The notes: a model not told the origin generated them from the letters alone. A DNA stretch of 64,000 nt from Roseimaritima ulvae (GCF_008065135.1 NZ_CP042914.1:7235404-7299403), one strand, 5' to 3'. Counted from the first letter of the stretch, positions 1 to 9,937 are shown. Translations and numbers: made by a program.

Positions 1-1
1 A

Positions 2-1135
2 AACGCTGGCGAAGGTGCCGTCATCATCGTCGACGGTTCCGCAGGAACGGTCACCGTGCCGAAATGGGACGGGATGTCTGTTTTAGGAACCGAGGTGAGT
101 AGCGGGCAAACGATCGTCGGTGGAGGCAGCGTGTTGCCACTCCGGGGTGCCTCATCTGGGGTCCTGGTTGCCTACAACACACCCGGGTCGCGTCCCCTGA
201 TCAATGGCACGTTCAGCGGGAACGGGATTCGCGACTTTCAGATCCGGGGCGTCGACTTGTCGGTCACCGATGACTCGTTCGGGCCGATCTTCTTACCGAA
301 CTCGGAGTTGCTGCTTGATGATGTCAACCTGACATATACCGCGACTTCCATCTCCAGCAATGGAGCCGTTGCGGTCTTTGGTTCGTCATTCGGTGGCTCA
401 ACGCCGCAACCGACCGAACTCATCATTCGCAATTCACGCGTCGAAGCGATTGGCATCCAAGCGAATGCCATCGACTTTAGCGGAGGAACAATCGACATCA
501 GCGACTCACAACTGATCTCAAGTGGAGGAGGATTATTCCCGGGAGCCGCTTTGTTCCTTCGCTCCGAGTACGACGCGACGGTACGCAATACAACATTGAC
601 CGCAGATTCCGGCGCCCTTCGCTTTTCAACCAGTGGCGGGCTCACGACGGAACCTTCACGCCTACGATTTTTCGGCGGATCGATCGACGGCGGGGCGGGA
701 ACAGGAGTCAACGGCCTGACCATCGGCAATGCCAGTTCGCGAGCCTTGGTTCTCTTCGACGGAACCACGATCACCAGCGGCCAGCAGTCGATCTGGCTGT
801 ACGACTCCGACGGCGGCGGCACGGTGTTCCAAGGCACGATGGACGTGACGGTCCGCAATTCAAATCTCACCGCCGGAGCCGGGTTTGCGGAGATCGATGT
901 GTTCAGCGATTCGTTCCTTCCCGGTGTGTTTAACCTCGACATCGCCAACAACACACTCGATGGCGGAAACGGTTCGATCCACCTGGAAGATGAAACAGCC
1001 GGCAACATTCGGGTATTCCAGAGTGCCCCGGGCAGCGGAGCCGACGGCCTCGATGCGCTCAACGGGATTCCAACCGGCAACGTCACCACTTCCGGCGGCA
1101 TCTTGTTTGATCAGCCAGCTCCGACGCTACCGTAA
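2..1135 (+). CDS. C-terminal part of a large beta-helix surface protein (5' end outside the window)
   Basis: The frame is open from base 2, so the GTG at 56 is not a real start and this is the C-terminal ~377 residues of a longer protein. It is rich in Gly, Ser, Thr, Asn and Asp, with short repeated beta strands (DISDSQLISS, VRNTTLTADS, VRNSNLTAG, DIANNTLDGG) as in right-handed parallel beta-helices of secreted adhesin-like proteins. The stretch GQTIVGGGSVLPLRG resembles the segment that follows the beta domain in planctomycete inverse-autotransporter-like proteins; that link is from memory. It is probably outer-surface or secreted. No catalytic motif is visible. It ends with QPAPTLP and TAA. 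Confidence 0.7.
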   Translation, partial: NAGEGAVIIVDGSAGTVTVPKWDGMSVLGTEVSSGQTIVGGGSVLPLRGASSGVLVAYNTPGSRPLINGTFSGNGIRDFQIRGVDLSVTDDSFGPIFLPNSELLLDDVNLTYTATSISSNGAVAVFGSSFGGSTPQPTELIIRNSRVEAIGIQANAIDFSGGTIDISDSQLISSGGGLFPGAALFLRSEYDATVRNTTLTADSGALRFSTSGGLTTEPSRLRFFGGSIDGGAGTGVNGLTIGNASSRALVLFDGTTITSGQQSIWLYDSDGGGTVFQGTMDVTVRNSNLTAGAGFAEIDVFSDSFLPGVFNLDIANNTLDGGNGSIHLEDETAGNIRVFQSAPGSGADGLDALNGIPTGNVTTSGGILFDQPAPTLP

Positions 1136-1510
1136 GTGTCATCAGCATCGGCATCGGCGTCGGCAAATCCATTGGCAGGTCGTTCGCGAGCGTGAGGCTA
1201 AATCGGCCAGAGGCGTTTTTAGCGTCTCCCCCTGTCGCCGGATCAAATTCTGCGTTGAATCAGCGCTCGTCCTGGGAAGCAAGTAACCGTTCAGTCCCTG
1301 CGGTTCCGCTTTGGGGCCGCAGTAACTGTCCCCGCGTCCGTGACGGTCCCCGCGCGTCCGTTCAACGGGAAATCGCAGGACGGCGCGCGGCTTGGGGCTC
1401 ACGACCAGGGGTGGCGTGTTGAAAACCGCTGGGCAATGCTGTGGATCGAACCAACACAATCGACCGTAACGCAAGCTCGCGCACGCATCACGCCTGCCCA
1501 TTCCGACTTT
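1136..1510. other. Intergenic stretch, no gene recognised
   Basis: Between the beta-helix gene and the convergent membrane-protein gene. The readable frames have arginine- and cysteine-rich compositions typical of non-coding shadows. No tRNA, clear terminator or repeat was found. Confidence 0.5.
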
Positions 1511-2290
1511 TCAGACAAGCCCTCGCACCAAAGCTGCCGTTACCAACAAGCACACGATCGCACCGGAGATGCTGATCACTCGCAAGCCTTTTGCGTTTTT
1601 AGCTCCTACCATTCTAAGTAGCGCTTGCCCCGCAACGGAGTCTTCGACTTCTCGGCCAACAAAAGCCAATCTTAAACATATTCCGGCCATCCCCGTCGGA
1701 AAACCGGTTAAGACACCGGCATACAGTGCAACCAAAAGTTCACCCCACACGTTTTCATTTCCGTTTCGCGGAAACCGCTGGACAAAGCAGTTGACCGTCA
1801 CTGGCGCTGCGGACAACAGAAACATCGCCCCACCGGCAATCAATGAGTTTCGCCAAACCAAACGAACCCCTTCGACCGACGCACCCACAGTTTTGTTTAG
1901 TTTGGCCTCTAAACTGGAAGCGATCTCGAGCTCTGATCGTGCGATCCAGTGTTCAGCAGTTCCCAGGCGTTTGTTGCAAGCGCGGAACACGTAGAGTGGG
2001 AAGCTGAAAATGACGACCACAGGATTCATCCACGGAGCGTCCTCATCGAAGACGTAGTCGCGTTCGAAGGGAACCGAAACTTCTTCTCGGTTCACGGTGC
2101 CAGAGAAAGCTCCTCTGATTTCGACACGTGTGGAATGACTCGAAAAACAGGAAACGCATACAACGCCATCACACTGGTGAACCCATCCCGACTCATCGAC
2201 CGCGGTTGCAAGCAGCTGCGCGATGCGTTCAGCAGAATCCAAGCGATCAGGAGTCTCTCCTGTTCCTGTGATGGAAATTTCGCGATTCAT
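1511..2290 (-). CDS. Hypothetical multi-pass membrane protein
   Basis: 259 residues, not assigned to a family. The N-terminal ~85 residues are soluble and contain a Cys pair (VVCVSCFSS). Four hydrophobic stretches follow, near residues 90-105, 147-168, 183-206 and 237-258, so the C-terminal half lies in the membrane. It starts at an ATG with no strong Shine-Dalgarno sequence. It stands alone: the next gene leftward is convergent and the kinase gene on the right is over 300 bp away. Reality as a gene is inferred from length, sensible hydrophobicity and normal composition; function unknown. Confidence 0.6.
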   Translation of the reverse strand: MNREISITGTGETPDRLDSAERIAQLLATAVDESGWVHQCDGVVCVSCFSSHSTRVEIRGAFSGTVNREEVSVPFERDYVFDEDAPWMNPVVVIFSFPLYVFRACNKRLGTAEHWIARSELEIASSLEAKLNKTVGASVEGVRLVWRNSLIAGGAMFLLSAAPVTVNCFVQRFPRNGNENVWGELLVALYAGVLTGFPTGMAGICLRLAFVGREVEDSVAGQALLRMVGAKNAKGLRVISISGAIVCLLVTAALVRGLV

Positions 2291-2621
2291 TATTGCACAG
2301 CTAGATAACGAATTGCGATCTATCGAGTGTTGCCTGGATGCAATGGTGGATAGATCGTGCGTTGCACTTTGTCGTTCGTTGCAACGCGGTTTGGCTTGGA
2401 GGTCGGTGTGCCCCTGCTTTCACATAGTAGGATTTTAGGCGATGGCTGGGGCCGTCACAAATCCGGAGATGAAGCGTTGTTGGCGTGGAGGGGCCGTGCG
2501 ACCAAACCAGCAACCTTCCTAGTCGCCGGCGTTTGCGGCCCTGCTCTGTTTTGCCTCGGTTGAACAGCTCTCGCCGACTGTGACTGACGTTGAGCTGGGT
2601 GATGTCGACCAGCAAATGGTT
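2291..2621. other. Intergenic stretch with a piece of dispersed repeat
   Basis: No convincing gene. A minus-strand 104-residue frame here has shadow-like composition. Bases 2493-2513 match 20097-20117 in inverted orientation over 21 bp (core ttgctggtttggtcgcacgg), and weaker similarity continues beyond, so this is a diverged copy of a dispersed intergenic repeat. Confidence 0.5.
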
Positions 2622-5600
2622 CTAATCCTTCCCACTCCCCTCTTCGCGAAGACGCTTGCGTTCCATTAAGCGTCGGATCACCTCCGCTTTGTTGGGACCG
2701 CCGCCTGCGGTGCGTCCGAACCAGGGAGCAATGCGCAGCACTTCACCGGTGCGGTGATCGAGCAGATCGAATTCCATATTGAACGATCCCCCGCCTTTGC
2801 TCTTCGCATTTCGCGCCAATGCTTCTCGCAGTCGGATGTTGGGATTGTTGTAGTTTGCAAACGGTTTGTTTGGATCATCTCCATAGATCTGATTTCCTTC
2901 CCATGACAACAGAATGTCGCCGACTTCGATCCCAGCCAACTCAGCGGGGCTGTAGGGAGCTACTTGCGTGACCTGCATTCCGCTGGGGAAGTACGCGGGA
3001 ATTCGGCTCTTGTCGGCGGGGCCGAGCGACACACCAATCTGAAAGGGATCGACGAACTCAGGGTCGGGGGTCGATTTTTCAGGTCGGCGGTGCCCGGACA
3101 CGAACGTTCCCCAATGTTGATAGTAATGCGATTCAAATATTGGCAGAATTTTGCGAGCCGTGAGCGGAGGGATGCGGAAAAAAAGGCGATCCGAGATGTC
3201 AAGCAGTTCGTCTACGGCACCATCGCCAACGTTCGGCACCGCGATCCGTACGTAATGATTCGCTTCAGGCCGCGTCATTGCTTTCAGGTTTACGCCGGGC
3301 TTCAATGCTTCGTCACTGTCAAAGCAGAATTGCATTCGATGCCCCCGTACAACCACCGGTTCGTTGCCGAGCAACGTGTGGAGCGAACCATCAGGCCACT
3401 TCGGCCGCACAAAGCTCACGCGTTCGAGGCGAATCCCTGAGACTTTGCCGAATTGAAAGGTAGCTGGCAATGTAGCGGGGACTTTCTTGCTGGTCGTGCT
3501 CCGGTACAGAAATTCGATATCCACAACCTGCCCTTGATGATAGGTTCGCTGAGCTGGCACCAGTCGAAAACCCGCCTGCAATCCATTGTCGTCCGCTTTC
3601 CCCCAGTGTGTCGCCGCAGGGTTGTTGGAATCGGTGTCAATGAATTGCCGCCGAACGGTTAGCAGGTACGGTGATTCTGAGTTGCCGAGGCTCGGCACAA
3701 GCATGCGGATCAATGACGTTGTGAACCACTGGTCGATGTCGTTTTTAATCGAAGGAACAAACTCAAATCGAACGTCCGCAGGCAACCGCTGTGTTGCGGC
3801 GATGCCCTGCAGGCTCTGAAACGCCGAGTCATCCATGCCTGCTGCATCCGAAGCAGATAGCGACAGCGCGATCGCGGCAAGAACTTCATCAAGTGTCAGG
3901 GGTGGAAGCTCGAGGCCGTACAGCAGTGCTAGATCGGAAATGGTTTCGAAGTCATCTTGGTTTCTCCAGCGTGTGTTAAAGGATTCAATCACCGAAGCAA
4001 GCGGAATCGGTTCAATGCCCCCCTCCCCTGTTCCGCTTACGGTCCTCATCCATTCTGGCGGGCTGATCGCTGTTTGACGGATGGAAATGGGACTGGAAAG
4101 TCCATCCGTTTCTAGATTCACTTCCCAGGTTTGAATGATTCCGTCTTCATATTGGCGACGCTTGAGCCCGCCTGTGAGTCGCCAAGCTGCGGGCAGAGGT
4201 CGTTCTCGGGTGTTAAGCATCGTCTGCACTGCCGCCACAACCTCGTCCGAGAGTTCGTCGTTTCCCATTCTCCACAGCAGGCACGATAGGATCTCACTTT
4301 GTGTGAGAGGTTGCTGAGGATTGCCTCTCCCGTCCTTGGAATGCAGGTGGTTGAATTCAATGACTGCAGCGGACAACCGTTGCCCTTGCGTCCATTGTTC
4401 CTCCGCATGATCGTTATTCTCTGTGTGCGTAACGTTCGCGATGGCTTGGTTGTGCTGGATCCTGAGGGGAACATTGTCGGCGTCCGATTCGATCGTCAGC
4501 GTGTCCTTGTTCCGCTCCAACACGATCAACACACCGGCGAAGATCAGCGCGAAGGCGAAGGCTGCGGCGGCAATGAATTTAATGAACGGTGGACGGCGGT
4601 TCGGTTGTGGTGCCAAAACGGCGATCGCCTCGGGAAGCGAAGTGGTGGTCGGTTGTTGCACGTGGGCCAGACATTGTTCGAGCAACTCGGCGATTTGCTC
4701 GGCCGAATCGAATCGTTCGTCCCGCGACTTGGCGAGCAGTTTCATCACCATTTGCTCGAGCCATGTAGGAACGTCTGGGTTGGTTTCACGAATCGATCGT
4801 GGTGTGTCGTCGGTAATGCGGCGGAGCACGGCGTAACTGGTTTCGCTGCGGAATGGGGGGTGCCCGGTACACAGCGAGTACAGCACACAGCCGAGTCCAA
4901 ACAGATCACTGCGGCCGTCGATCGCTTCACCACGCACCTGCTCAGGCGACATGTAGTGCGGCGTACCCGGATGAAAACCACTACGAGTCAGACTGGCGTC
5001 GTCGGTGGCGCGGGCCAGTCCGAAATCGGTTAACAGCGATCGCTCCACACCTTCGTCTAGCAAGATATTAGACGGCTTCACGTCTCGGTGGATTAAGCCC
5101 TGAGCATGTGCCGCGGCGAGTCCTTTGGCGGTCTGCATGCCGATTCGCAACACTTCGCAAACGTCCAACGGGCCATCGCGGTCGAGTCGTTGTTGCAGTG
5201 ATCCACCGGCGATGTACTTCATCACCAGAAAGGGAACTTCGCCATCGGATTCGACGTTGTGAATCGCCACCACATGTTCATCGACAACAGCGGCAGCCGC
5301 GCGTGCTTCACGGGCGAACCGCTGGCGTGCAGCACCGTTGCCCGCAAAAAACGGTGCCAGCAATTTCACCGCCACGGGTCGATTGAGCTTGGTGTCGTAG
5401 GCTTTGAAGACGACGCCCATGCCGCCGCTGCCGATCAAGCGTTCGACATCATAGCGACCAATCCGACCGAGCATTTCCGGATGACTGGCGTCCGACAATA
5501 ACGATTTCGCCATCGCGTCGGTCCAAGCGACTGGACGATGCCATCGATCCCGGGCAGCCAATGATTCGGCGTATCCTGGGTTTGTGATGCCCCCCTCGGA

Positions 5601-5780
5601 TAGCCATCGCTGCGTCTGCTCCCAATGCTCGGCGTCGCCTGCCAGTTCGGCCAAACGGCGTTGGCATCGAGCGCAGCTTTCGATGTGCTGAGCCGCAGCA
5701 GACAAATCAGGACGGAACTCACTGGTCTCCTCGTCCGCGTCCAACAATGCATTGAGCGCCGAGTCGTCACACGTCATCAT
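2622..5780 (-). CDS. Membrane-anchored Ser/Thr protein kinase with zinc-finger N-terminus and PDZ-like C-terminus
   Basis: 1052 residues. Residues 32-39 have the HxxxCxxC pattern (H32, C36, C39) of zinc-binding anti-sigma domains. A Hanks-type kinase domain follows: Gly loop GSGGMG at 117-122, VAVK lysine at 139, catalytic HRDVKPSN, then DFGLA and an SPEQVRGE P+1 region. One membrane segment near residues 402-423 precedes a ~620-residue probable extracytoplasmic part that ends in a PDZ-like stretch (SPAELAGIEVGDILLSW). The start overlaps the end of the ECF sigma gene by 14 nt, so the two are co-transcribed and translationally coupled. All key kinase residues are present. Inference: the kinase senses an envelope signal and controls the neighbouring sigma factor. 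Confidence 0.9.
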   Translation of the reverse strand: MMTCDDSALNALLDADEETSEFRPDLSAAAQHIESCARCQRRLAELAGDAEHWEQTQRWLSEGGITNPGYAESLAARDRWHRPVAWTDAMAKSLLSDASHPEMLGRIGRYDVERLIGSGGMGVVFKAYDTKLNRPVAVKLLAPFFAGNGAARQRFAREARAAAAVVDEHVVAIHNVESDGEVPFLVMKYIAGGSLQQRLDRDGPLDVCEVLRIGMQTAKGLAAAHAQGLIHRDVKPSNILLDEGVERSLLTDFGLARATDDASLTRSGFHPGTPHYMSPEQVRGEAIDGRSDLFGLGCVLYSLCTGHPPFRSETSYAVLRRITDDTPRSIRETNPDVPTWLEQMVMKLLAKSRDERFDSAEQIAELLEQCLAHVQQPTTTSLPEAIAVLAPQPNRRPPFIKFIAAAAFAFALIFAGVLIVLERNKDTLTIESDADNVPLRIQHNQAIANVTHTENNDHAEEQWTQGQRLSAAVIEFNHLHSKDGRGNPQQPLTQSEILSCLLWRMGNDELSDEVVAAVQTMLNTRERPLPAAWRLTGGLKRRQYEDGIIQTWEVNLETDGLSSPISIRQTAISPPEWMRTVSGTGEGGIEPIPLASVIESFNTRWRNQDDFETISDLALLYGLELPPLTLDEVLAAIALSLSASDAAGMDDSAFQSLQGIAATQRLPADVRFEFVPSIKNDIDQWFTTSLIRMLVPSLGNSESPYLLTVRRQFIDTDSNNPAATHWGKADDNGLQAGFRLVPAQRTYHQGQVVDIEFLYRSTTSKKVPATLPATFQFGKVSGIRLERVSFVRPKWPDGSLHTLLGNEPVVVRGHRMQFCFDSDEALKPGVNLKAMTRPEANHYVRIAVPNVGDGAVDELLDISDRLFFRIPPLTARKILPIFESHYYQHWGTFVSGHRRPEKSTPDPEFVDPFQIGVSLGPADKSRIPAYFPSGMQVTQVAPYSPAELAGIEVGDILLSWEGNQIYGDDPNKPFANYNNPNIRLREALARNAKSKGGGSFNMEFDLLDHRTGEVLRIAPWFGRTAGGGPNKAEVIRRLMERKRLREEGSGKD

Positions 5781-6375
5781 CGGATCTCTCCTGAAAAGTC
5801 TCTACGACACTGCGTAATCGCTTGAGCACTCGACTGCGGGCGATGTAAACGCTGCCGGGACTGACACCAAGTTGTTGTGCAACGGCATCAACCGATTGCT
5901 GCTCGACACTGGTCCGATAGAACGCTTTCCACGTTGTCGGGCTGACACGACCACGAACGATTTCCGACGCTCGCGTGAAGATTTCACGTCGGTACTCCAT
6001 ATCGAATTCAGACGACACATCCGAGGCTTCGATCGCTGCGAATCGCTCCACCGCAAGATCTCCGCCACGCGACCAGGGTTGATATCTTCGTCGTGTCAGG
6101 AAGTTGATGGACATATTGCGAGCGATCCGGAACAACCAGGCGCGGAAGGAACCCCGATCATCTCGTTCAATCCACTGCGTGACTGTACGCGCTACGGCGC
6201 ACAGGACTTCCTGCACCAGATCATCTGCATCGGCGGGCTGTAAGCCTTGCCGCCGAGCAACGCGAAACACAACGGGAGCATAAACTTCTGTGAACTCATC
6301 CCAAGCCACGACATCCGCCGCATCCCGCAATCGCAGGATCAGGCTAGCTCGCGTTTCTGGAGAACTGGAGGTCAT
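5767..6375 (-). CDS. ECF-family RNA polymerase sigma factor, kinase-associated
   Basis: 202 residues, normal for an ECF sigma factor with regions 2 and 4. Region 2 contains the core-binding segment DADDLVQEVLCAVARTV and FRAWLFRIARNMSINFLTRRR; region 4 ends with the helix-turn-helix stretch SVDAVAQQLGVSPGSVYIARSRVLKRLR. It is the first gene of a two-gene operon with the zinc-finger kinase (14-nt overlap). ECF families genetically linked to Ser/Thr kinases are known in Planctomycetes; control by phosphorylation or by the HxxxCxxC domain of the kinase is inference. The start ATG gives the expected N-terminus. Confidence 0.92.
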   Translation of the reverse strand: MTSSSPETRASLILRLRDAADVVAWDEFTEVYAPVVFRVARRQGLQPADADDLVQEVLCAVARTVTQWIERDDRGSFRAWLFRIARNMSINFLTRRRYQPWSRGGDLAVERFAAIEASDVSSEFDMEYRREIFTRASEIVRGRVSPTTWKAFYRTSVEQQSVDAVAQQLGVSPGSVYIARSRVLKRLRSVVETFQERSDDDV

Positions 6376-6919
6376 GAGTTATCCACTGGTGCCAAATAAG
6401 TCCGTTCCACACTGAAGACACACTCGCCGGACGTTTCTTTCACGTTGCGAGTAAGAAACTTTCTTTTTTAGCAAATTCAACGTACCGACTGGCCGTCACA
6501 CGAGATTTCCAAAGGTTTCGCGGCTGCGTTGCTCCTAAGCGGCATCGTGTCGTAAAACGTCACAACGATCGTGTAGAGAAAAACAAGCGAGCGACCAAAG
6601 AGGGCGACGTGACCTACCACCGTCGATTTCCCTTAGTCCATCGATGATAGCAATTCATTAATGGGGATTGTGGCAAAGGACGTGGCGTAATCCGACATGG
6701 CATAGGGAAGCACGAGATGCACGATGATCGTGCGGGAAAATAGTGCGAACCCTTTAAGCCTCGCAGTCTGCACCACGATATCAGTACCCGCACAGGCGAA
6801 GAAGTAGTTATTTTTTCGCTCGAAGAGGCGCCCGCTTATCGCGAGTCGAAAAAGAAGTAGGCGCCCGACGTCACAGTACTCATCGTCGTTGAAGTAGGGT
6901 CGGCATGCCCCAGGTCAGT
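6376..6919. other. 544-bp intergenic region, nothing recognised
   Basis: It lies upstream of the ECF sigma gene and downstream of the LamG-like gene, both on the minus strand. It should contain the sigma-kinase promoter, but no clear -35/-10 pair, RNA gene, long repeat or coding frame could be assigned. It looks more AT-rich than the core part of the window. Confidence 0.5.
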
Positions 6920-8302
6920 TCACTTTGCGTCGGATGACTTGAGAGAGTCGATGTAGGCTTTGGAAGCAGCTTCGAGTTGGGTAAGGCCTGGAGAAGCTTT
7001 GTGCTCGTAGTCCTTGACCGCCTTGCCAGCATCGGCGACAGTTTTGTTGCGAGCCTGAAACTCGGGATCGTTGTTCAGGGACTTGCGGACGGCGTTGCGT
7101 TTCTCGATGGCGGCGTCCACGCTTTCGAAGGCTTCGGGGAAGCGGGCTTCTAGGGCGGCCTGAAGCCGGGCCGTTTCGGCGATCAAGGCAGCGAGTTGCT
7201 TGTCACCGGCGGCATCGAGCTTGGCGCGGACCAAACCCAGTTCCGATGGGAACCGGTTTCTGTTGACTCCATCCTCTTTCAGACGCGCAAGTTCGGGCTT
7301 TTGGGAGAGGACGTAATTGTCCTCCGCGCGACTCGCTTTGTGGACCCGAGTCTCCATGATCTTGAAGCCAGGGTCGGTCTCCTTGATGTGCTGTTTCTTC
7401 TTGGCGATGCGTTTGCCGAGTTGCTTATGGGTGACGAAGGCTTCCGCGTAATCTGCGTGCAGAGCAGCCTGGAGCTTTTCGTGTCTGGCCACGAGGTCCC
7501 GGTAGGCCTGATCCTCCAGAGTGAGGCGAGACTTGAGGTTCATGTAGGCAAGCTTGTAACGCTCCGCCGGGTCGCGGCTGACGGGATTGCGGTTGGCCTG
7601 GGCCTTCGCGAGCTTTTTCCGCGTCTCGCTCCAGTCTTCACGCTGGCCGCTGGCCGCCCAGACGCGGACGTTGTCGATCGAGGCACCTGGGAGATCGAAC
7701 TGGAAGGCGAAGTATTGGCGAGTGCGATCAATGATCGGATGTTTGCCAAGTACGAACTCGCTATCGCTCAGGTGGGCAACGATTTCGTCGCCCCAGTATT
7801 CGACCGTCATGGTCTGCCACTGGTCGGGACGAGACCCGCGGACGCATTCGCCAAGTTGGGCGGGAACAAGCCCTGCATCACGATCGACGGGCGTGTTGAC
7901 CTGAAAGTGGTCGCGGTGGATTTGGGTGACGCTGTTGTAGTGTCCGCCGCTGCCAGTCACGAGTCGCAGGTCGGTCGTTTGGCCGGAAAGTTTGAAGTCG
8001 AACTGGATGATCGTGTTATGGAAGGAGGGGTCTTTCAAGAAAACTCGTTTGGTTTCCGTCGGATCGACATCCGTCCGCAACAGCCCGCCGTCACGCAGGG
8101 CGAAATCGGCTTTGAAGAACCAGCGATCGCTGGTGGTCGCGGGGTCGAAGTCGTCTCTGAAAAGGAGTTCGCCGGGAATACACATCACGGCGTTGGTCGG
8201 ACGGGGCGTCTCGGCAGTTGCTGGCGCCGCGATTGCACAGACGCATAGCAGAGAGAATATGAGTCGCAATATCGGTTTGTCGGTTTGCATATTTCCGCAC
8301 AC
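6920..8302 (-). CDS. Secreted LamG-like/DUF1080-like protein with C-terminal coiled coil
   Basis: 460 residues. A signal peptide is visible at residues ~10-31 (LRLIFSLLCVCAIAAPATA). Residues ~45-215 read as a beta-sandwich of the concanavalin/3-keto-disaccharide hydrolase-like type: LLFRDDFD, DRWFFKADFALRDGGLL, HNTIIQFDFKL, then ASIDNVRVWAA. Residues ~225-455 are charged and helical with heptad-like Lys/Glu/Leu patterns, a probable coiled coil. The neighbouring genes on the plus strand are DUF1552 and DUF1592 proteins, a frequent planctomycete context. The substrate is unknown and hydrolase activity is not claimed. An internal start at residue 5 (MQTDKP) is equally possible. Confidence 0.7.
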   Translation of the reverse strand: MCGNMQTDKPILRLIFSLLCVCAIAAPATAETPRPTNAVMCIPGELLFRDDFDPATTSDRWFFKADFALRDGGLLRTDVDPTETKRVFLKDPSFHNTIIQFDFKLSGQTTDLRLVTGSGGHYNSVTQIHRDHFQVNTPVDRDAGLVPAQLGECVRGSRPDQWQTMTVEYWGDEIVAHLSDSEFVLGKHPIIDRTRQYFAFQFDLPGASIDNVRVWAASGQREDWSETRKKLAKAQANRNPVSRDPAERYKLAYMNLKSRLTLEDQAYRDLVARHEKLQAALHADYAEAFVTHKQLGKRIAKKKQHIKETDPGFKIMETRVHKASRAEDNYVLSQKPELARLKEDGVNRNRFPSELGLVRAKLDAAGDKQLAALIAETARLQAALEARFPEAFESVDAAIEKRNAVRKSLNNDPEFQARNKTVADAGKAVKDYEHKASPGLTQLEAASKAYIDSLKSSDAK

Positions 8303-8628
8303 TCCTTAATCGGACTGCGACTGCTTGGGGAAACTTTTGACAGTCTGTACACACTGAAATCCTCAGTCACGCATTTGTGGCTGAGCGTTTTGTCGTTTAC
8401 GCTTGCATAAGAAGTATAGTTGACTGAGTCCGGGTGGACGGTGGATGTGGTACTCCAACCAGGAACGGTTGAGAAGTAAGAGTTTCTCGCAAAACATTGT
8501 GACCGCCAGGCGTTCTCGCGGAATAAACAAATAGCAAACGCTGGCGACGTCTCTCCAAGTCGGTTGAACCACCCCAAGACCTGGTGCTTTGTCAACGGCA
8601 AGAATTGGGGTATGTTCGGGAGCAATTG
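8303..8628. other. Divergent intergenic region
   Basis: It separates the minus-strand LamG-like gene from the plus-strand DUF1552 gene and must hold both promoters. No clear promoter consensus, RNA gene or repeat was recognised. A GGGAG Shine-Dalgarno sequence at 8618-8622 belongs to the DUF1552 gene. Confidence 0.5.
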
Positions 8629-9915
8629 ATGAAAACTAACCTGGATCGCCGTCACTTCCTCCGCGGAACCGGAGCCCTGATCGCGCTGCCCGCGTTGGAA
8701 TCTATCGGTTTTCGCCGCTTTGCTTCGGCGGCCTCAACAGTTCCCGCCGCCCCACCCAAGCGCTGTGTCTTTCTCAGCATCGGCTTCGGTGTGACCAAAG
8801 AAACCTGGTTTCCGGACGTGACCCAGGCCGGCACCGCCTACGAACTCTCTGAGGGGCTCTCCCCGCTGACACGCCACCAGTCCGATATCACTGTGGTGCA
8901 GGGTTGCTCGAACCAGTACACCCACGAAGCTCACTGGGGCAGCACGTTCTGGCTCACTGGAGCCAATCGCTACAGTGTGCCTGGCCAGAATATGGCCAAC
9001 AGCATCTCGGCCGACCAAGTCGTCGCGCAGCATCTGGGGCAGGACACTCGCTTCTCCTCGATCCAGCTCAACGCCGCCAGCCTCGAGGGGCACGGGCCGG
9101 GACTCTCGCTGGCTTGGGATCAGCGCGGCAAACCCGTCGCCGGCCAGGACGATCCGGTTCAGGTTTTCCACAAGCTTTTCTCGCCGGATGACATGCCGCT
9201 CCAGCAACGTCAGGCCGCCATCGCCGAGAACCGCAGCGTCCTGGACGCGGTCCTCACCCAAGCCAGACGCGTGCAGCGCGGTCTATCCCAAACTGACACA
9301 GACAAGCTCGACGAATACTTCCAGGGCATCCGCGACATCGAGACACGTCTCAAAAAGGACGAAGCCTGGCTCGACGTCCCCAAGGCAAAGGCACCCCTCG
9401 ACGAACCGGAACCCGGTCTGAAGGGAAAGGCCGAGATCGAGATCATGCAGGACCTGATCGTTGCCGCGTTGCAGACGGACAGCACCCGCGTGCTGAGCTA
9501 TCGCATGCCCGGTCAGAGCCTCCTGCAGAGTCTCGATCTCAAACCGAGCGCCCACAATGTGAGCCATTACTCGCCCGGCGATCGCATGGAGGCCTCCAAG
9601 TTGCGAGACAAGGCCCACAGCGAACTGCTGGCCCGCCTGATCGACAAACTCAAGGCAACAAAGGAAGCCGACGGATCGAGCCTCTTTGACCACACCGCCG
9701 TCGCCTTCGGATCGAACATCAGCTCCATCCACTACCTGACCAATTGCCCAACCGTTCTCACAGGCGGTGGAGCCAACCTGAAACTGGGCCAGCACCTCGT
9801 CCTGCCAAAGGACACGCCACTGTGCAACGTGTGGCTGACGATGCTGCAGGGACTCGGCATCAACGCAGAAAGACACGGCGACAGCACGGGCGTCGTGAAG
9901 GAGCTACAGGCGTAG
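8629..9915 (+). CDS. DUF1552 secreted protein
   Basis: 428 residues from the ATG at 8629, chosen over the in-frame upstream start at 8584 because GGGAG lies 6 nt before it and a Tat-like signal (DRRHFLRGTGALIALPALE) follows at once. The body matches DUF1552: RCVFLSIGFGVTKETWFP, LSPLTRHQSDITVVQGCSNQ, AHWGSTFWLTGANRY and a C-terminal FDHTAVAFGSNISS. DUF1552 genes are nearly always paired with DUF1592 cytochrome-like genes in Planctomycetes, as here, with DUF1552 first. The biochemical role is unknown; an alkaline-phosphatase-like fold has been suggested for related families. It is probably exported to the periplasm. Confidence 0.9.
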   Translation: MKTNLDRRHFLRGTGALIALPALESIGFRRFASAASTVPAAPPKRCVFLSIGFGVTKETWFPDVTQAGTAYELSEGLSPLTRHQSDITVVQGCSNQYTHEAHWGSTFWLTGANRYSVPGQNMANSISADQVVAQHLGQDTRFSSIQLNAASLEGHGPGLSLAWDQRGKPVAGQDDPVQVFHKLFSPDDMPLQQRQAAIAENRSVLDAVLTQARRVQRGLSQTDTDKLDEYFQGIRDIETRLKKDEAWLDVPKAKAPLDEPEPGLKGKAEIEIMQDLIVAALQTDSTRVLSYRMPGQSLLQSLDLKPSAHNVSHYSPGDRMEASKLRDKAHSELLARLIDKLKATKEADGSSLFDHTAVAFGSNISSIHYLTNCPTVLTGGGANLKLGQHLVLPKDTPLCNVWLTMLQGLGINAERHGDSTGVVKELQA

Positions 9916-9937
9916 CATTGCGAGGAAGAAGTTCGAT

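Noticed and set aside
2301-2615. 104-codon minus-strand frame as a possible transposase fragment
   Set aside because: Arg/His-rich, without recognisable transposase motif; part of it is the dispersed repeat at 2493-2513.
7196-8248. Long plus-strand open frame opposite the LamG-like gene (350 codons)
   Set aside because: It mirrors the minus-strand gene, which has a signal peptide and family-like domains; the plus-strand translation has no motif. It is a GC-driven shadow.
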